Assembly: GCA_963821735.1 (NCBI GenBank)
Contig: CAWGFK010000002.1
Location: 1,011,943 to 1,075,942, forward strand
Direction of reading: 5' to 3'
Source: Laspinema sp963821735
Lineage (GTDB): Bacteria; Cyanobacteriota; Cyanobacteriia; Cyanobacteriales; Laspinemataceae
DNA: 64,000 nt
Position 1 is the stretch's first letter; each line of letters opens with the position of its first letter. Below are positions 53,803 to 63,605 of this stretch, piece by piece. Below the pieces are notes generated by a model, which was not told the DNA's origin, did no database searches, and was given only the letters and a program-made list of their open reading frames with translations. Both the position numbers and the translations under genes were made by a program.

Positions 53803-56049
53803 ATGGTTCAAGGTGTTTTACCGGGTCTGGCGCTTGCACCCCCTGAAACCGAGTATTTTGATGCGGAACTCTATCTCCTTGCCAATCCCGACTTGATCGG
53901 ACTCACTCCCGAGCAATTGCGGACTCACTTTACCGAACGAGGGGTGGCAGAGGGACGTCGCGTTCTCATCCCCTTCGATCCAAACTTTTATCGAATCGCA
54001 AACCCGGATCTGGCGGGGTTAAATAATCGCGAACTGTTCGATCACTTTATCAATGTAGGTCTCGACCAGGGACGGAAATTTTCTCCGATTTTTGACCTGG
54101 ATTTTTATCGCAGAAATCTCGAACAGCTCGATCCAGAGATTATTACCCAGCTTACTCCCGTCGTTGAACAACCTGTTTCTCCGTTCATTCTTCTGGACCC
54201 GAATCGTCCTCAACCCCCTTCCCTGAATGAAAACCTGTTCAATCTATTTCTGGAGACTCAGCTAGAAGTCGAAACCGATTTAGATGTGGAGGGTCTTGGG
54301 GTTCCCGTCGAACAGCTTCGGAATGTCAGTTTTTCCCCATTTTTCGACCCGATTTTATATCTGAATCAAAATCCAGCTTTAGCCGAAGCCTTTGGTCCCA
54401 ATAATCGCCAAAAGGCGATCGCTCATTTTGCTCTCTACGGGATTAGGGAAAATCGCCGGTCTTCTTTGATTTTTGACCCCGATTTTTACCGGGAAAATAA
54501 TCCAGGCCTCGTAGCGGCAGGATTAACCAATAGCGAACAATTACTCATTCACTATCAACTCAACGGGATTCAAGAAGGACGACGGCCCTCTTTAAACTTC
54601 AATCCTGCATTCTATTTAGCCAATAACCTAGATCTACAGGCTAGAGGGTTGAGCCTCCCTCAACTGGTAGAGCAATATCTCCTAGAGGGACTTGAAGAGG
54701 GCCGGCGATCGTCTGAGTATTTTGACCCGATCGCAATTAATTCCTTACTCATTCCGGAAGCCCCACCGCCAGCAACACCTCCGGCCACCGATGCACCCCC
54801 TCCAGCTTCCTCAGTGACCTTACTGGAGGAGAATTTTGTCAAGTGGAACGTTCCTGTGGGTGGGGTCCTCAGTTACAGTTTCGTAGACACCGCAAGTTCC
54901 CTGAGTTATCCGGGTCCTGAAAGCGGGGTGGGTGAAGTCAACGAAGCGATAAAAAATAATGTTCGCCAAATTATGCAGGAGTATGATCAAGTCCTGCCGT
55001 TTAGCTTAGTAGAGGTTCCAGACCGCCCCTCGGATAACGGTCAGATCCGGATCTTATTTGCGAACGATCCGGTTTACGCCTATAGCTATGCACCGGGACT
55101 GGAAACTGGGGGAGATATTGTACTCAGTCGAAATTATGAACAGGATCCGCAGTTATCGTTTTCTCAAAGTCCGGGTAATTTTGGCTATCAAAGATTAGTT
55201 CAGGCAATTGGTCATTCCCTAGGGTTAAGGCAGCCTAATAACTATGCCGGGTTTGGCTTCGCAGAACGGCCCACCTTCCCGCCCCAGGGTCCCTCTTTAT
55301 CCTTTGTCCAGGATAATAATAGCAACACGGCGATGAGCTTCAATATTGCGGGGGTCGGAGCCAGTACGCCCATGCCTTATGATGTTCGGGCGCTCCAGTT
55401 CCTGTATGGATTTAGTGAGGAGAATAGCGGGAATAATTTGTATCAGTTTGATGGCAATAATTTTATTGGCGTCAAGCAAACGATTTGGGATGCCGGGGGA
55501 ATCGATACGTTGGATTTTTCGGCGTTACCGGCGATCGGGAGCTACTTTTTTGATATGAATGAAGGGGGGGTCAGTACCAACCAGAGTGCACTGAATGCCT
55601 CCACTTACCTGGCGATTAATGATCCGACCCAGTTCCCTTACAGTGCCAGCAGCTATGGAACCTATATTGCTTATGGGACAACTATTGAAAACCTCCAGGG
55701 AAGTCCTGTTAACGATGTGATTTTGGGAAACACTGCCGCCAATGGGATCAATGGCGGGGGTGGGGATGACCTGCTGATTGGGGGTTTGGGTCCTGATACT
55801 TTGGCAGGGGGTCCCGGTCGAGATAGGTTTGTTTACGCACCGGGAGATGGCACCGATCTGATTACGGATTTTAATCCAGGGGAGGATTTGATTGCGTTAG
55901 CGGCTCCCTTATCATTTGAGGGAGTTTCCGTTGAAGCTTCTGGTGCCGATTCATTGCTCCGAGTGATAGGAACTGGCGAAGTATTAGCTGTGTTGATTGG
56001 GGTTAGCCCCAATACCCTGAGTCCCGTTAATTTTGTCCCCTATGGTTAA
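53803..56049 (+). CDS. RTX repeat protein with degenerate serralysin domain
   Basis: A 748-residue protein with no N-terminal signal peptide but a C-terminal RTX region, so type I secretion is likely. Residues 15-310: five or six repeats of about 40 residues (FDPNFYRIANPDLAGLNNRE, ending HFINVGLDQGRK). A proline-rich linker follows. Residues 340-590: an M10/serralysin-like fold (IGHSLGLRQPNNYAG, PYDVRALQFLYG). The zinc motif is lost: H-E-x-x-H becomes Q467-A-I-G-H471, with Q477 at the third ligand. Residues 645-680: Ca-binding GGGGDDLLIGG-type repeats. Probably a non-catalytic surface or adhesion protein. Confidence 0.9.
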   Translation: MVQGVLPGLALAPPETEYFDAELYLLANPDLIGLTPEQLRTHFTERGVAEGRRVLIPFDPNFYRIANPDLAGLNNRELFDHFINVGLDQGRKFSPIFDLDFYRRNLEQLDPEIITQLTPVVEQPVSPFILLDPNRPQPPSLNENLFNLFLETQLEVETDLDVEGLGVPVEQLRNVSFSPFFDPILYLNQNPALAEAFGPNNRQKAIAHFALYGIRENRRSSLIFDPDFYRENNPGLVAAGLTNSEQLLIHYQLNGIQEGRRPSLNFNPAFYLANNLDLQARGLSLPQLVEQYLLEGLEEGRRSSEYFDPIAINSLLIPEAPPPATPPATDAPPPASSVTLLEENFVKWNVPVGGVLSYSFVDTASSLSYPGPESGVGEVNEAIKNNVRQIMQEYDQVLPFSLVEVPDRPSDNGQIRILFANDPVYAYSYAPGLETGGDIVLSRNYEQDPQLSFSQSPGNFGYQRLVQAIGHSLGLRQPNNYAGFGFAERPTFPPQGPSLSFVQDNNSNTAMSFNIAGVGASTPMPYDVRALQFLYGFSEENSGNNLYQFDGNNFIGVKQTIWDAGGIDTLDFSALPAIGSYFFDMNEGGVSTNQSALNASTYLAINDPTQFPYSASSYGTYIAYGTTIENLQGSPVNDVILGNTAANGINGGGGDDLLIGGLGPDTLAGGPGRDRFVYAPGDGTDLITDFNPGEDLIALAAPLSFEGVSVEASGADSLLRVIGTGEVLAVLIGVSPNTLSPVNFVPYG

Positions 56050-56599
56050 TGTGGTTTTCCATTGCATTAGGCCCTGGGATCTGTCCGACAGTCACGGACT
56101 CAGAGGGTCCGCTTGGGGAAGAAGGGCGAGATCCCTGAAGGGTTCTGCCGGAGTTTTGTTAGAAAGGAGCAGTTGCTAGAACTTCGGTACAGTTTTAGAG
56201 ATGCATTAGGACAAGAAACCGGGTTTCTGGAGCTTTCTTGCTTGCTGATTGCTACGGATTTTGTCAAAAATCCCGGTTTGTCTTCCCCAGACTGTACCGG
56301 GGTCCTAGGTGGGTTTAGGAATTGTTGGTGGAGGCAGCTAGAGTTGCTAAACTGCAAGATTGTTCGTCAGAATTGAGTCAAGGGAGGACAATGAGGGTGT
56401 GCTTTGGGGGATCAGGAGTTAAAGCGAGCGGACAATCCGTTGGGAGGCGATCGCTTTAACGCCAATTTTGATCGTTGCAGGCAAAGGCCCAGTTTTTCTA
56501 GGAATACGCCGATTCAATCAATCTAGTTGGCACGGCGATCGGCGACGCGGTGCCAGCGATTTCAACTTCATCTTAATTTTGTTTTTTGTTTTAATCACG
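56050..56599. other. Intergenic stretch with one inverted repeat
   Basis: No supported gene. It contains the inverted-repeat element listed at 56212-56282 and, near its end, the candidate leader of the S1-like gene. Confidence 0.45.
56212..56282. repeat. AAGAAACCGGGTTTCT repeat
   Basis: AGAAACCGGGTTTCT near 56214 faces AAAATCCCGGTTTGT near 56266. It is related to the 17711-17782 inverted repeat. Seen directly. Confidence 0.6.
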
Positions 56600-57514
56600 A
56601 TGAATTCTAACTCATCCCGTTCTCAAAAGGCCCAACCGTCTTTTTCTGCTGAGGATTTTGCGAAAGCCCTCGAACAACAAGATTATGACTTTCGTAAAGG
56701 TCAGAAGGTCCGAGGTCAAGCGTTTGAATATGTTTCGGAAGGGGCTTATATTGATATTGGGGGTAAAGCGGCGGCTTTTCTCCCTTTAGCCGAAGCGTCT
56801 GTAAAGCCGGTCAGCAATCTGGCGGAAGTGGTACCCCTCAACGAGGAACGGGACTTTTTGATCGTCAGCGAACCGAATGACGAAGGTCAAGTCAAGGTGT
56901 CGATTCGCCAGATGGAATTGCGGAAAGTCTGGGAGCATTTAGCTCAGGTGCAAGAGAATAATGAATCGGTGCCAGTCCGGGTGATTGGTGTGAATAAGGG
57001 TGGGGTCACGGTTAATGTGGAAGGGTTGCGCGGTTTTATTCCGCGATCGCACCTCAGCGAGCGGGGGAATTTGGAGCAGCTAGTTGGGCAGAATTTGAGT
57101 GCTACGATTTTGGAGGCCGATCGCGATCGCAATAAGTTGGTGCTATCTCAGCGCCTCCAAGCTCGCGCCAAGCGGATGAGTCAACTGGTAGTGGGTCAAC
57201 TGGTTGAAGGTGAAGTGGTGGGACTCAAGCCCTTTGGGGTCTTTGTAGACCTGAATGGTGTGACTGGGTTGCTCCATATTAATCAGATCAGCCAAAAGTA
57301 TGTGGCGTCTCTCCATACGGTGTTTCAAGTTGGACAACCGATTAAAGTGGTGATTGCAGAGTTGGATGAGTGGAAAGGACGGATTTCTCTGACGACGAAG
57401 GTGTTAGAGAATTATCCAGGGGAGATTCTGGAGAAAATGGATGAGGTGATGGCAACGGCTCAGGAACGGCGATCGCCGAAGAGTGAAACCGAGACTGCCT
57501 CACCGTCGCCCTAG
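56600..57514 (+). CDS. S1 domain RNA-binding protein (ribosomal S1 homologue)
   Basis: A 304-residue protein with three S1 (OB-fold) domains: KGQKVRGQAFEYVSEGAYID, VPVRVIGVNKGGVTVNVEGL-RGFIPRSHL and VVGQLVEGEVVGLKPFGVFV with GVTGLLHINQISQKYV. Cyanobacteria carry a large S1 (Rps1A) and a shorter Rps1B; this length fits the Rps1B class, which is proposed to bind mRNA leaders. The frame is open from 56468, but ATG 56600 starts MNSNSSRSQKAQPSFSAEDF, which aligns best with the family. No strong Shine-Dalgarno precedes it. Confidence 0.92.
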   Translation: MNSNSSRSQKAQPSFSAEDFAKALEQQDYDFRKGQKVRGQAFEYVSEGAYIDIGGKAAAFLPLAEASVKPVSNLAEVVPLNEERDFLIVSEPNDEGQVKVSIRQMELRKVWEHLAQVQENNESVPVRVIGVNKGGVTVNVEGLRGFIPRSHLSERGNLEQLVGQNLSATILEADRDRNKLVLSQRLQARAKRMSQLVVGQLVEGEVVGLKPFGVFVDLNGVTGLLHINQISQKYVASLHTVFQVGQPIKVVIAELDEWKGRISLTTKVLENYPGEILEKMDEVMATAQERRSPKSETETASPSP

Positions 57515-58110
57515 AAGATCTCGAAAAAAGGGGGAAGTGGGGGAGAATAGAGGGGGGGATGAAGCGGCGATCGGGCGATCAATCTCCGTATTTTCTCCCA
57601 TCTGCTCAGTGACAGTTTAGGGAAATTGGGGCAGGGAATGGCTCAAGGGTCAAATTCTGCCCACTTCCCCATACAGAGCCACTACAGATAAAGATCAGGA
57701 TTCAGATTCTGGTGACGTAGCAATGCCCTCTGCAAGGGTTAAAAATCAAATGCTGCTTTAAATTAGGTGGGGAGATTCTGCTTCGCCAACGCTTCCCAAA
57801 AAGCTTCCACAGATGAATTTCTCCTGATGATTTTATTTTTTTGAAAGGAAATGCTATCACGTAAATCACTCCGTAATTCCACGGAATTAGGGGAAAATTT
57901 TAAAGAGTTATTAAAGCTGTGATTTCGATCATGGAAGGATTAAAGATCTCATGGCTTAATAGAAAATAGGAAAAACAAAAGAGCTATCTTACTTACCTAA
58001 GCTCCCACTGGGGCAAGTGGCAAGCCATTACGCAAAAAAAAATACTTAAGGCTCCAACGGGTTAAGACATTCAGGGCAGAACATCATAAGAACAACTGAG
58101 GGCAAAAACA
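57515..58110. other. Intergenic gap
   Basis: No supported gene. It likely holds the terminator of the S1-like gene and the promoter of the PEP-CTERM gene, neither of which I could place with confidence. Confidence 0.4.
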
Positions 58111-58836
58111 ATGAAATTCCAACAAAATCTTCTATATGTAGCAACAGCAACCACGCTTCTGGGCATAGTCTCAGCAGCACCGGCCAATGCTTTTACCTTC
58201 GGTAACAGCGGCATCCAGTTCGATACCGATACAACTGTCAACTTTGAGTTTTTACAATCCCACGGTTGGTGGTACGGCGATTTTGGGGTTAAAGATCTAT
58301 CTACTGGATTAGAAACGCTTCTGATTTCTGAAACGCGGAATGTGGATCCCGGCAGCGGCATGAACAATGATAACCTGGGGACTGTCGGCACTCCAAACGC
58401 TGTCTTATCAGAGGATGCTTTTACCAGTTTCAACTTTAATCAGGGGAGAGAGTATAGCTTTTTTCTAAAAAGTTACGATAAAACTACTGAGGGGACTCGT
58501 GGAACTCACACAAACACGGTCTATTCGACTAGCTTGCTAAATCCTGAGCGATGGAACACTCCGGTAACCATTACTAACAATAACTATGACGAAAGTCTGA
58601 ATGGGAGAACGGTCAATGGTCGCGATCGCGTCTTGTTTGAGGGGAATTTGTTATCGGGTCTAACGTTATTTTTTGAGGATAACGGGATCGCTGGAAATAA
58701 TGACTACGATGACTTTATGGTATCAGCCAAAGTCGCGAAAGTATCCGTACCAGAACCAGCGACCGTGATAGGTTTAGGAATCGTATCAGGCGCAATGGCC
58801 TTGTCTCGTCGTCGTAAATCTAGTCCTGGGTGTTAG
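58111..58836 (+). CDS. PEP-CTERM sorting domain protein
   Basis: A 241-residue exported protein. The signal peptide is MKFQQNLLYVATATTLLGIV (cleavage near APANA). The C end has the PEP-CTERM signal (VPEPATVIGLGIVSGAMALS followed by RRRK), the substrate signal of exosortase. The middle has a DUF4114-like calcium-type motif (FFEDNGIAGNNDYDDFMVSA). PEP-CTERM proteins are usually surface proteins tied to exopolysaccharide, and the next genes (from 58967) are exopolysaccharide genes. The cognate exosortase is not in this window. Confidence 0.9.
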   Translation: MKFQQNLLYVATATTLLGIVSAAPANAFTFGNSGIQFDTDTTVNFEFLQSHGWWYGDFGVKDLSTGLETLLISETRNVDPGSGMNNDNLGTVGTPNAVLSEDAFTSFNFNQGREYSFFLKSYDKTTEGTRGTHTNTVYSTSLLNPERWNTPVTITNNNYDESLNGRTVNGRDRVLFEGNLLSGLTLFFEDNGIAGNNDYDDFMVSAKVAKVSVPEPATVIGLGIVSGAMALSRRRKSSPGC

Positions 58837-58912
58837 ATAGCAGTCTGGATGATATAACGGGTTAAGCAAGGGCCTTTGCCATAATACCCGACTGTGAATA
58901 GAGAAATGACCT

Positions 58913-58959
58913 AACCTAAGAAATGCCGCTCATAGTTGTGAGCGGCATTTCTTAGGTTT
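58913..58959. terminator. Bidirectional terminator
   Basis: AACCTAAGAAATGCCGCTCA and TGAGCGGCATTTCTTAGGTT form a 20-base-pair hairpin with a small loop (58913-58959). It lies between the converging PEP-CTERM gene and the kinase gene. Confidence 0.85.
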
Positions 58960-58966
58960 AGTGCAT

Positions 58967-61239
58967 TTAAGAAGAGGCGCGTTTAAGCTTGTTGGCAACC
59001 ACACCCAAAACGGGAGCACCAGAAATTTTTAATTCTTCCAGAGCTTTGGAGATCGAAGCTCGATCAGTCTTAGCCAGTCCCACCACCAAGATTAGACCAT
59101 CAGTTTGATCCGCAAGGATGCTGCCATCTGCAAGACCCATAATCGGTGGGGTATCGTAGATCACCAAGTCAAAAAAGTCTTGAAATTGCTCCATGAGGGC
59201 GTGCATTTTTTTAGAAGAGAGGAGCTTAATTGGGTCATCAGGCACTGACCCAGAGGTTAACACAAACAGAGTGTTCTCTCCCGAGGGTCGCTGAATCAGA
59301 TCATTGAGACTGATATCAGTGGAAATCGCATCTGTGAGTCCCTGAAAATTGGGCAGATCTAGTCGCGTATGTAGCTGAGGAGATCGAAGATCTGCATCTA
59401 CCAGCAACACTCGTTGACCGATCGCGGCGGCTGCTTCCGCCAAATGCAAAGCAACAGTAGACTTGCCATCTCCTGCTTCTGCCGAACCTATAACCAAGGA
59501 ATGGATAGGAGAGTTTGAACTGAGCAAACGGATATTTGTGTGTAGCGATCGGAAACCTTCCACAAACGGTGAACTGTTGTAATGATCGCAGCAGATAAAA
59601 CAGTTCCAGTTCCTGAACGATTCCCTGATGTTTGGCGAGCCAAAGTGACAAAAGCAGGTTCCGGAGAGAGTTTTTTGACTGACTTGCCAAGCTTCTTGAG
59701 TTCTTTGGTGAAAGGAATCACACCCAGGACCGGCAATTTTGTAGCCAAACGGATTTCCTTGGGGACATGGAAAACCGTATGCAACACCTCCACAAGAAAA
59801 CCAACACCGACTGCCAGCAGGATGCTTAAAATGACCGCTACGGCTAACTCGCGGCGGGTTTGAGTAACAGTAATAGAGACAAAATTACCGCTTTCATCCC
59901 GAGGAACTACCGGGGGATCGATCAATTCCCAAGGTACGTCATTGCGAGCCGCATCCACACGCAAAGCTTCTCGTCTAGCTAAAAACTCCTGAAGGGTGTT
60001 TGTCGATACCTCAAGTTCGCGGTTGATGTCGGTATATTCGCGCGAAACTACGGGCAATTCTGTGAGGGCTTGAGTTAAAGTTTCTTCAGCTTCAGCGAGG
60101 GTTTGCTCCCGAGCCTCGATTTCTGAGATTTCACTACCAACCTGCTGTACAACTGATTCAGCCGCTAGGCGCGATTGCAGGTATAAATTGTCAAGTTTTT
60201 CGCGCAACATCAAGATCGGTTCGCTGTCATCAAAAAACATAGCTGATTGGATGGCAAGCTCTCCTTCAAGCCTTTGAATCTGAGCGATTAAATTTTCATA
60301 AGCCTTGGCCTCTCGCGAGAGAATGGTGACGGGATGCTTTTCGCGCAACTGCTTTTGGAGGTTTTGGTACAGTGTTCGCTGTTGTTGTAGCTGTGCACTC
60401 AGGTCTAATCGCTGTCTTTGAATAATTAAAAGGTGTTCAGAAAGAAGTCTATCAGCCAGATTGGGATCCATTAAGTTATAGTTTTGGCGCAGCCGTTGCA
60501 AATCGCCTTGGAGAGTGTCAACTTTCTCCTGGAGTTCGGGGAGTTGCTCCTCAATAAAGTTAATACCCTGCCGCAAACTGGCTAGGCGTTCTTCAACGCT
60601 GTATTTTAAATAGGTCTCTACTAATTGATTTAATACCGCTTCTACTCTTTTAGGATTTTCATCTTTGTAACTTACGACTAAAATTTTTGTACCTTGCTCT
60701 TTGTTACCTTTTCCTACGGTGATCCGAGTCATTTCAATGTTCCTAACCACCGCTCCATATTTGATATTAGGATACTCGGTTTGGAGTTCTGAGATCGCTG
60801 GCAACATCAGTTTCGGACTTTTTAGGACACGAATCAAAGTTTGGTAGTCTACCAAGCTAGTTTCTTCAATTCTTGCCCGTTGAAGATCCCCATCTCCCCC
60901 TGAACCTCTAGCCATCACATACTGCCGAGCTAACCGCCCTTCTGCTGTTACGGGGTCAACTAACAGCTTAAAAGAGCCTTGGTACATAGGAATGGTTTGA
61001 CGAGAACCTCGGACAATCACTGCTCCTGCCATTACACTCAAGGCGATCGCCACCAAGAGCATGATCGGGGTTCTTCTCCGGAAGACTGCAAATAGCCAAG
61101 CTACGTCAAATTTTTCTTCATCACTGGGTTCGCTACTTTCCCGGTAAAGCGTCGATAATGATACTGGATGTTGTAGTTCATGAGGCTTGGGAGATGATGA
61201 AAAATGCGGTAAATGGCGATGGTAATCCATAATTAACAC
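58967..61239 (-). CDS. Wzc-like exopolysaccharide chain-length regulator/tyrosine kinase, one frameshift
   Basis: A fused Wzz-plus-kinase protein (about 757 residues repaired) of the inner membrane that controls export and length of exopolysaccharide. The Wzz domain has a first helix RRTPIMLLVAIALSVMAGAV, a periplasmic coiled coil (LRQGINFIEEQLPELQEKVD) and a second helix LAVAVILSILLAVGVGFLVE. After a shift near 59584-59590 the cytosolic kinase has IGSAEAGDGKSTVALHLAEA (Walker A), LLVDADLRSPQLHTRLDL (Walker A') and FDLVIYDTPPIMGLADGS (Walker B). It ends ANKLKRASS without the usual C-terminal tyrosine cluster. Confidence 0.92.
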
Positions 61240-61300
61240 CTTTAGGTTTTTGGTTACACGAGGGATCCGTCACAAGTTCCTAGCTGGTCTCTGACACTCA

Positions 61301-62823
61301 TCACCGACGAGGCAGTTTTAGATAGTCAAATATCCCAAAAAAGTCAAAAATTCTTAGAAATCCAGTGGCATTCGTACTAAAGCCAGTTGCCGTGTTAACC
61401 CTGTCACTAAATGTAGCTAACCCAGAGCGGTTGATGACAACGATATCGTTATCCCGCAGAATTGGATTAGTTTGCTCATTAATTGCAGCATCGAGATCGA
61501 TGGTGATAATACGGTGAACAACTGTACCATTCGGATTAAGACGAAGCAGTTCAACCCTATCCTGATTCGCCCGTTGAATTCAATCCCCCCGCTGCCAGCA
61601 GGGCTTGGTTTAAAGGGCTGTTGGGTGGAAGCCTTAGATTACCCGGTCTGACCACTTCTCCCACCACATTAACTTCAATCCCTTCGGGAAAAATTAGTTT
61701 AGCTAATACCCCAGCTTCGTTGGGATTAATCACAGAAGCAGTAGGAATAAAAATAGTATCCCCATTTTGCAGAATAGGGTCCTGAGTGAAATCCCCGGTT
61801 TGTAACGTTGCCACGAATTTAAATTCAAAACTTGGTCGCCGCCGGTTATGGTAGGTCGGCGCAACTGGATCTGACGAATATCTGCATCCGGTTGAATTCC
61901 CCCAGCCAACTGGAGCGCTCGGGTAACCGTTGGCTGACCCGCAGCTCTGATTCCTTCTCCTGTCTCGCATCCCAGGATAGTATAGGTCCCTGGACGCTCA
62001 ACGGCTCCTACCACCGCCACAGTCCGAGGCAGTTCCGTATCTCTGAAAAGCTGGTTGTTGCCAGTTGACGGGTTTGTTCTAGGTTGACTTGAGGAGATGT
62101 AGGTACAAATATCACGTCTCCATCTCGCAAGGTGATATCCTGACGACCTTCACCGAGTTGCAGCATGGCCCGAAGATCAAGGGTTAAAACTTGCTCTTGA
62201 CCCGCCCTCGATAATCGCCGTACTTGGACTTGACGAATATCAGCGGCCAGAGTGACGCCCTGAGCAATTTCTAATGCTTGTACTACAGTGGGGTATTGAA
62301 CACCCGGAATATTTCCCGCTCCTGGCGTCAGGCGCATGATGTAGGAACCAGGACGAGTGACTTCTCCAGAAACCCAAACGTTTAGCGGTCGAGAAGCCAC
62401 CAGACTCACGGCTATTTGGGGGACGTCTGAGTACCTGTTGGTAAGCGGCTTGATTGCCCGACTCGCTTCTTCTGAGGTCAACCCCTCCAAATTCACCGTG
62501 CCAATCAGGGGCAAGTTCAGTCTGCCATCTACCGGAATCTGGTACTGACCGCTGTACTCCGGAAGTCCCAAAATATTCACATTTACCAAATCGCCACCCC
62601 CTAGGGTATAAGCCTCCGATATTGGCATCGTGGGATTGGTTTGTCTTTGCTCTAGTTCATTCTCTTCTCCCCTCGGTTCCTGAGCTACACTTGGAGCAGA
62701 GCAAACCATTGCTGCCACCGCCAACAGAGTCATCCCCACAACTAAGTGGATTATTTGTTTGGGCTGTTGTACATCAAAGTGACCTTCAACCCCAGTCCGA
62801 TTCAACTGCTGCTGCTTATCCAT
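61301..62823 (-). CDS. Wza-like polysaccharide export protein, three frameshifts
   Basis: An outer-membrane or periplasmic export protein of the poly-export/SLBB type, about 507 residues. Signal-like helix IIHLVVGMTLLAVAAMVCSA. The poly_export domain has AYTLGGGDLVNVNILGLPEY and SGQYQIPVDGRLNLPLIGTV. Several SLBB domains follow (PLNVWVSGEVTRPGSYIMRL, VAVVGAVERPGTYTILGCET, VNVVGEVVRPGNLRLPPNSP). The C end is FDYLKLPRR. Shifts are near 62044-62047, 61815 and 61576-61582. It is upstream of the Wzc-like gene and probably co-transcribed, with about 60 bases between them. Confidence 0.88.
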
Positions 62824-63605
62824 ATTGGTTTTCTGAGGTGCTACCTGCCTACAATGCCTTGGTGTGGTTAGTCATCTCGGAGTATTTCCTGCATCATTTG
62901 GGGCTTCTTATTACTTGTTTCTTAGCTTATTTTATGATATAGTTAGACTGACTGACAACCTTTTCCTACCCCCAACCATAACATAGGGTTCAAACTGACT
63001 TGCTTAGGGATGATGCAGCCAAAACTCTCAACTTAAAACTTCAAAAATACCTCGTTCTTTGTAGAAGGAGGTTTAGTAAAGCTTCATAAGCCCTAATTGG
63101 CAAAATAAATTAGAAGGTTAAAACTTTGGGGATTAGTCACCAAAACAAAAGATTTAATGAAAAGTCAATCAATTCAGGCAATAAACCCAACTTATTAAAA
63201 ATAATTTGAGTGACTTAAATCAGCTAAAAATGTCAAAATTATTGAACTCCCTCCAGCGCATTTATTAGCTCTATAATCCAAACAACAAAAAAGCACAAAA
63301 AAGAAGTGATGTTGAAGCTATGTTACATAACATAATAAAGTATTTTTAAATTTAGCTTTTTTAAAATTTGACAACTCCAAAAAATTTTTTTATGTTACCA
63401 TAAAATATCCAATTTTAACAACAAGTATTTATCGGGTAAAACCTTGAAGGATGGTAAAATTATAATAACGCTTAGAAAACGCTAACTTTTACTTTGAAAC
63501 CTTTAATCTCATCTAAGAGTAGAAAGCGGGTTCCCCTTAATTATAATAACTTATAACTTGTCAAGTTGTAGATTTTTCTCCCTGGATATAAGCCAGAGTA
63601 ATTCT
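62824..63605. other. AT-rich regulatory region between divergent polysaccharide genes
   Basis: No supported gene. 63000-63560 is conspicuously AT-rich with runs of A and T and short palindromes (for example GTTACATAAC). It should hold the promoters of the export gene (minus) and of the membrane protein at 63606 (plus). Confidence 0.45.

Noticed and set aside
56113..56376. 87-residue open frame on plus before the S1-like gene
   Set aside because: It spans the AAGAAACCGGGTTTCT inverted repeat and has no recognisable domain or ribosome-binding site.
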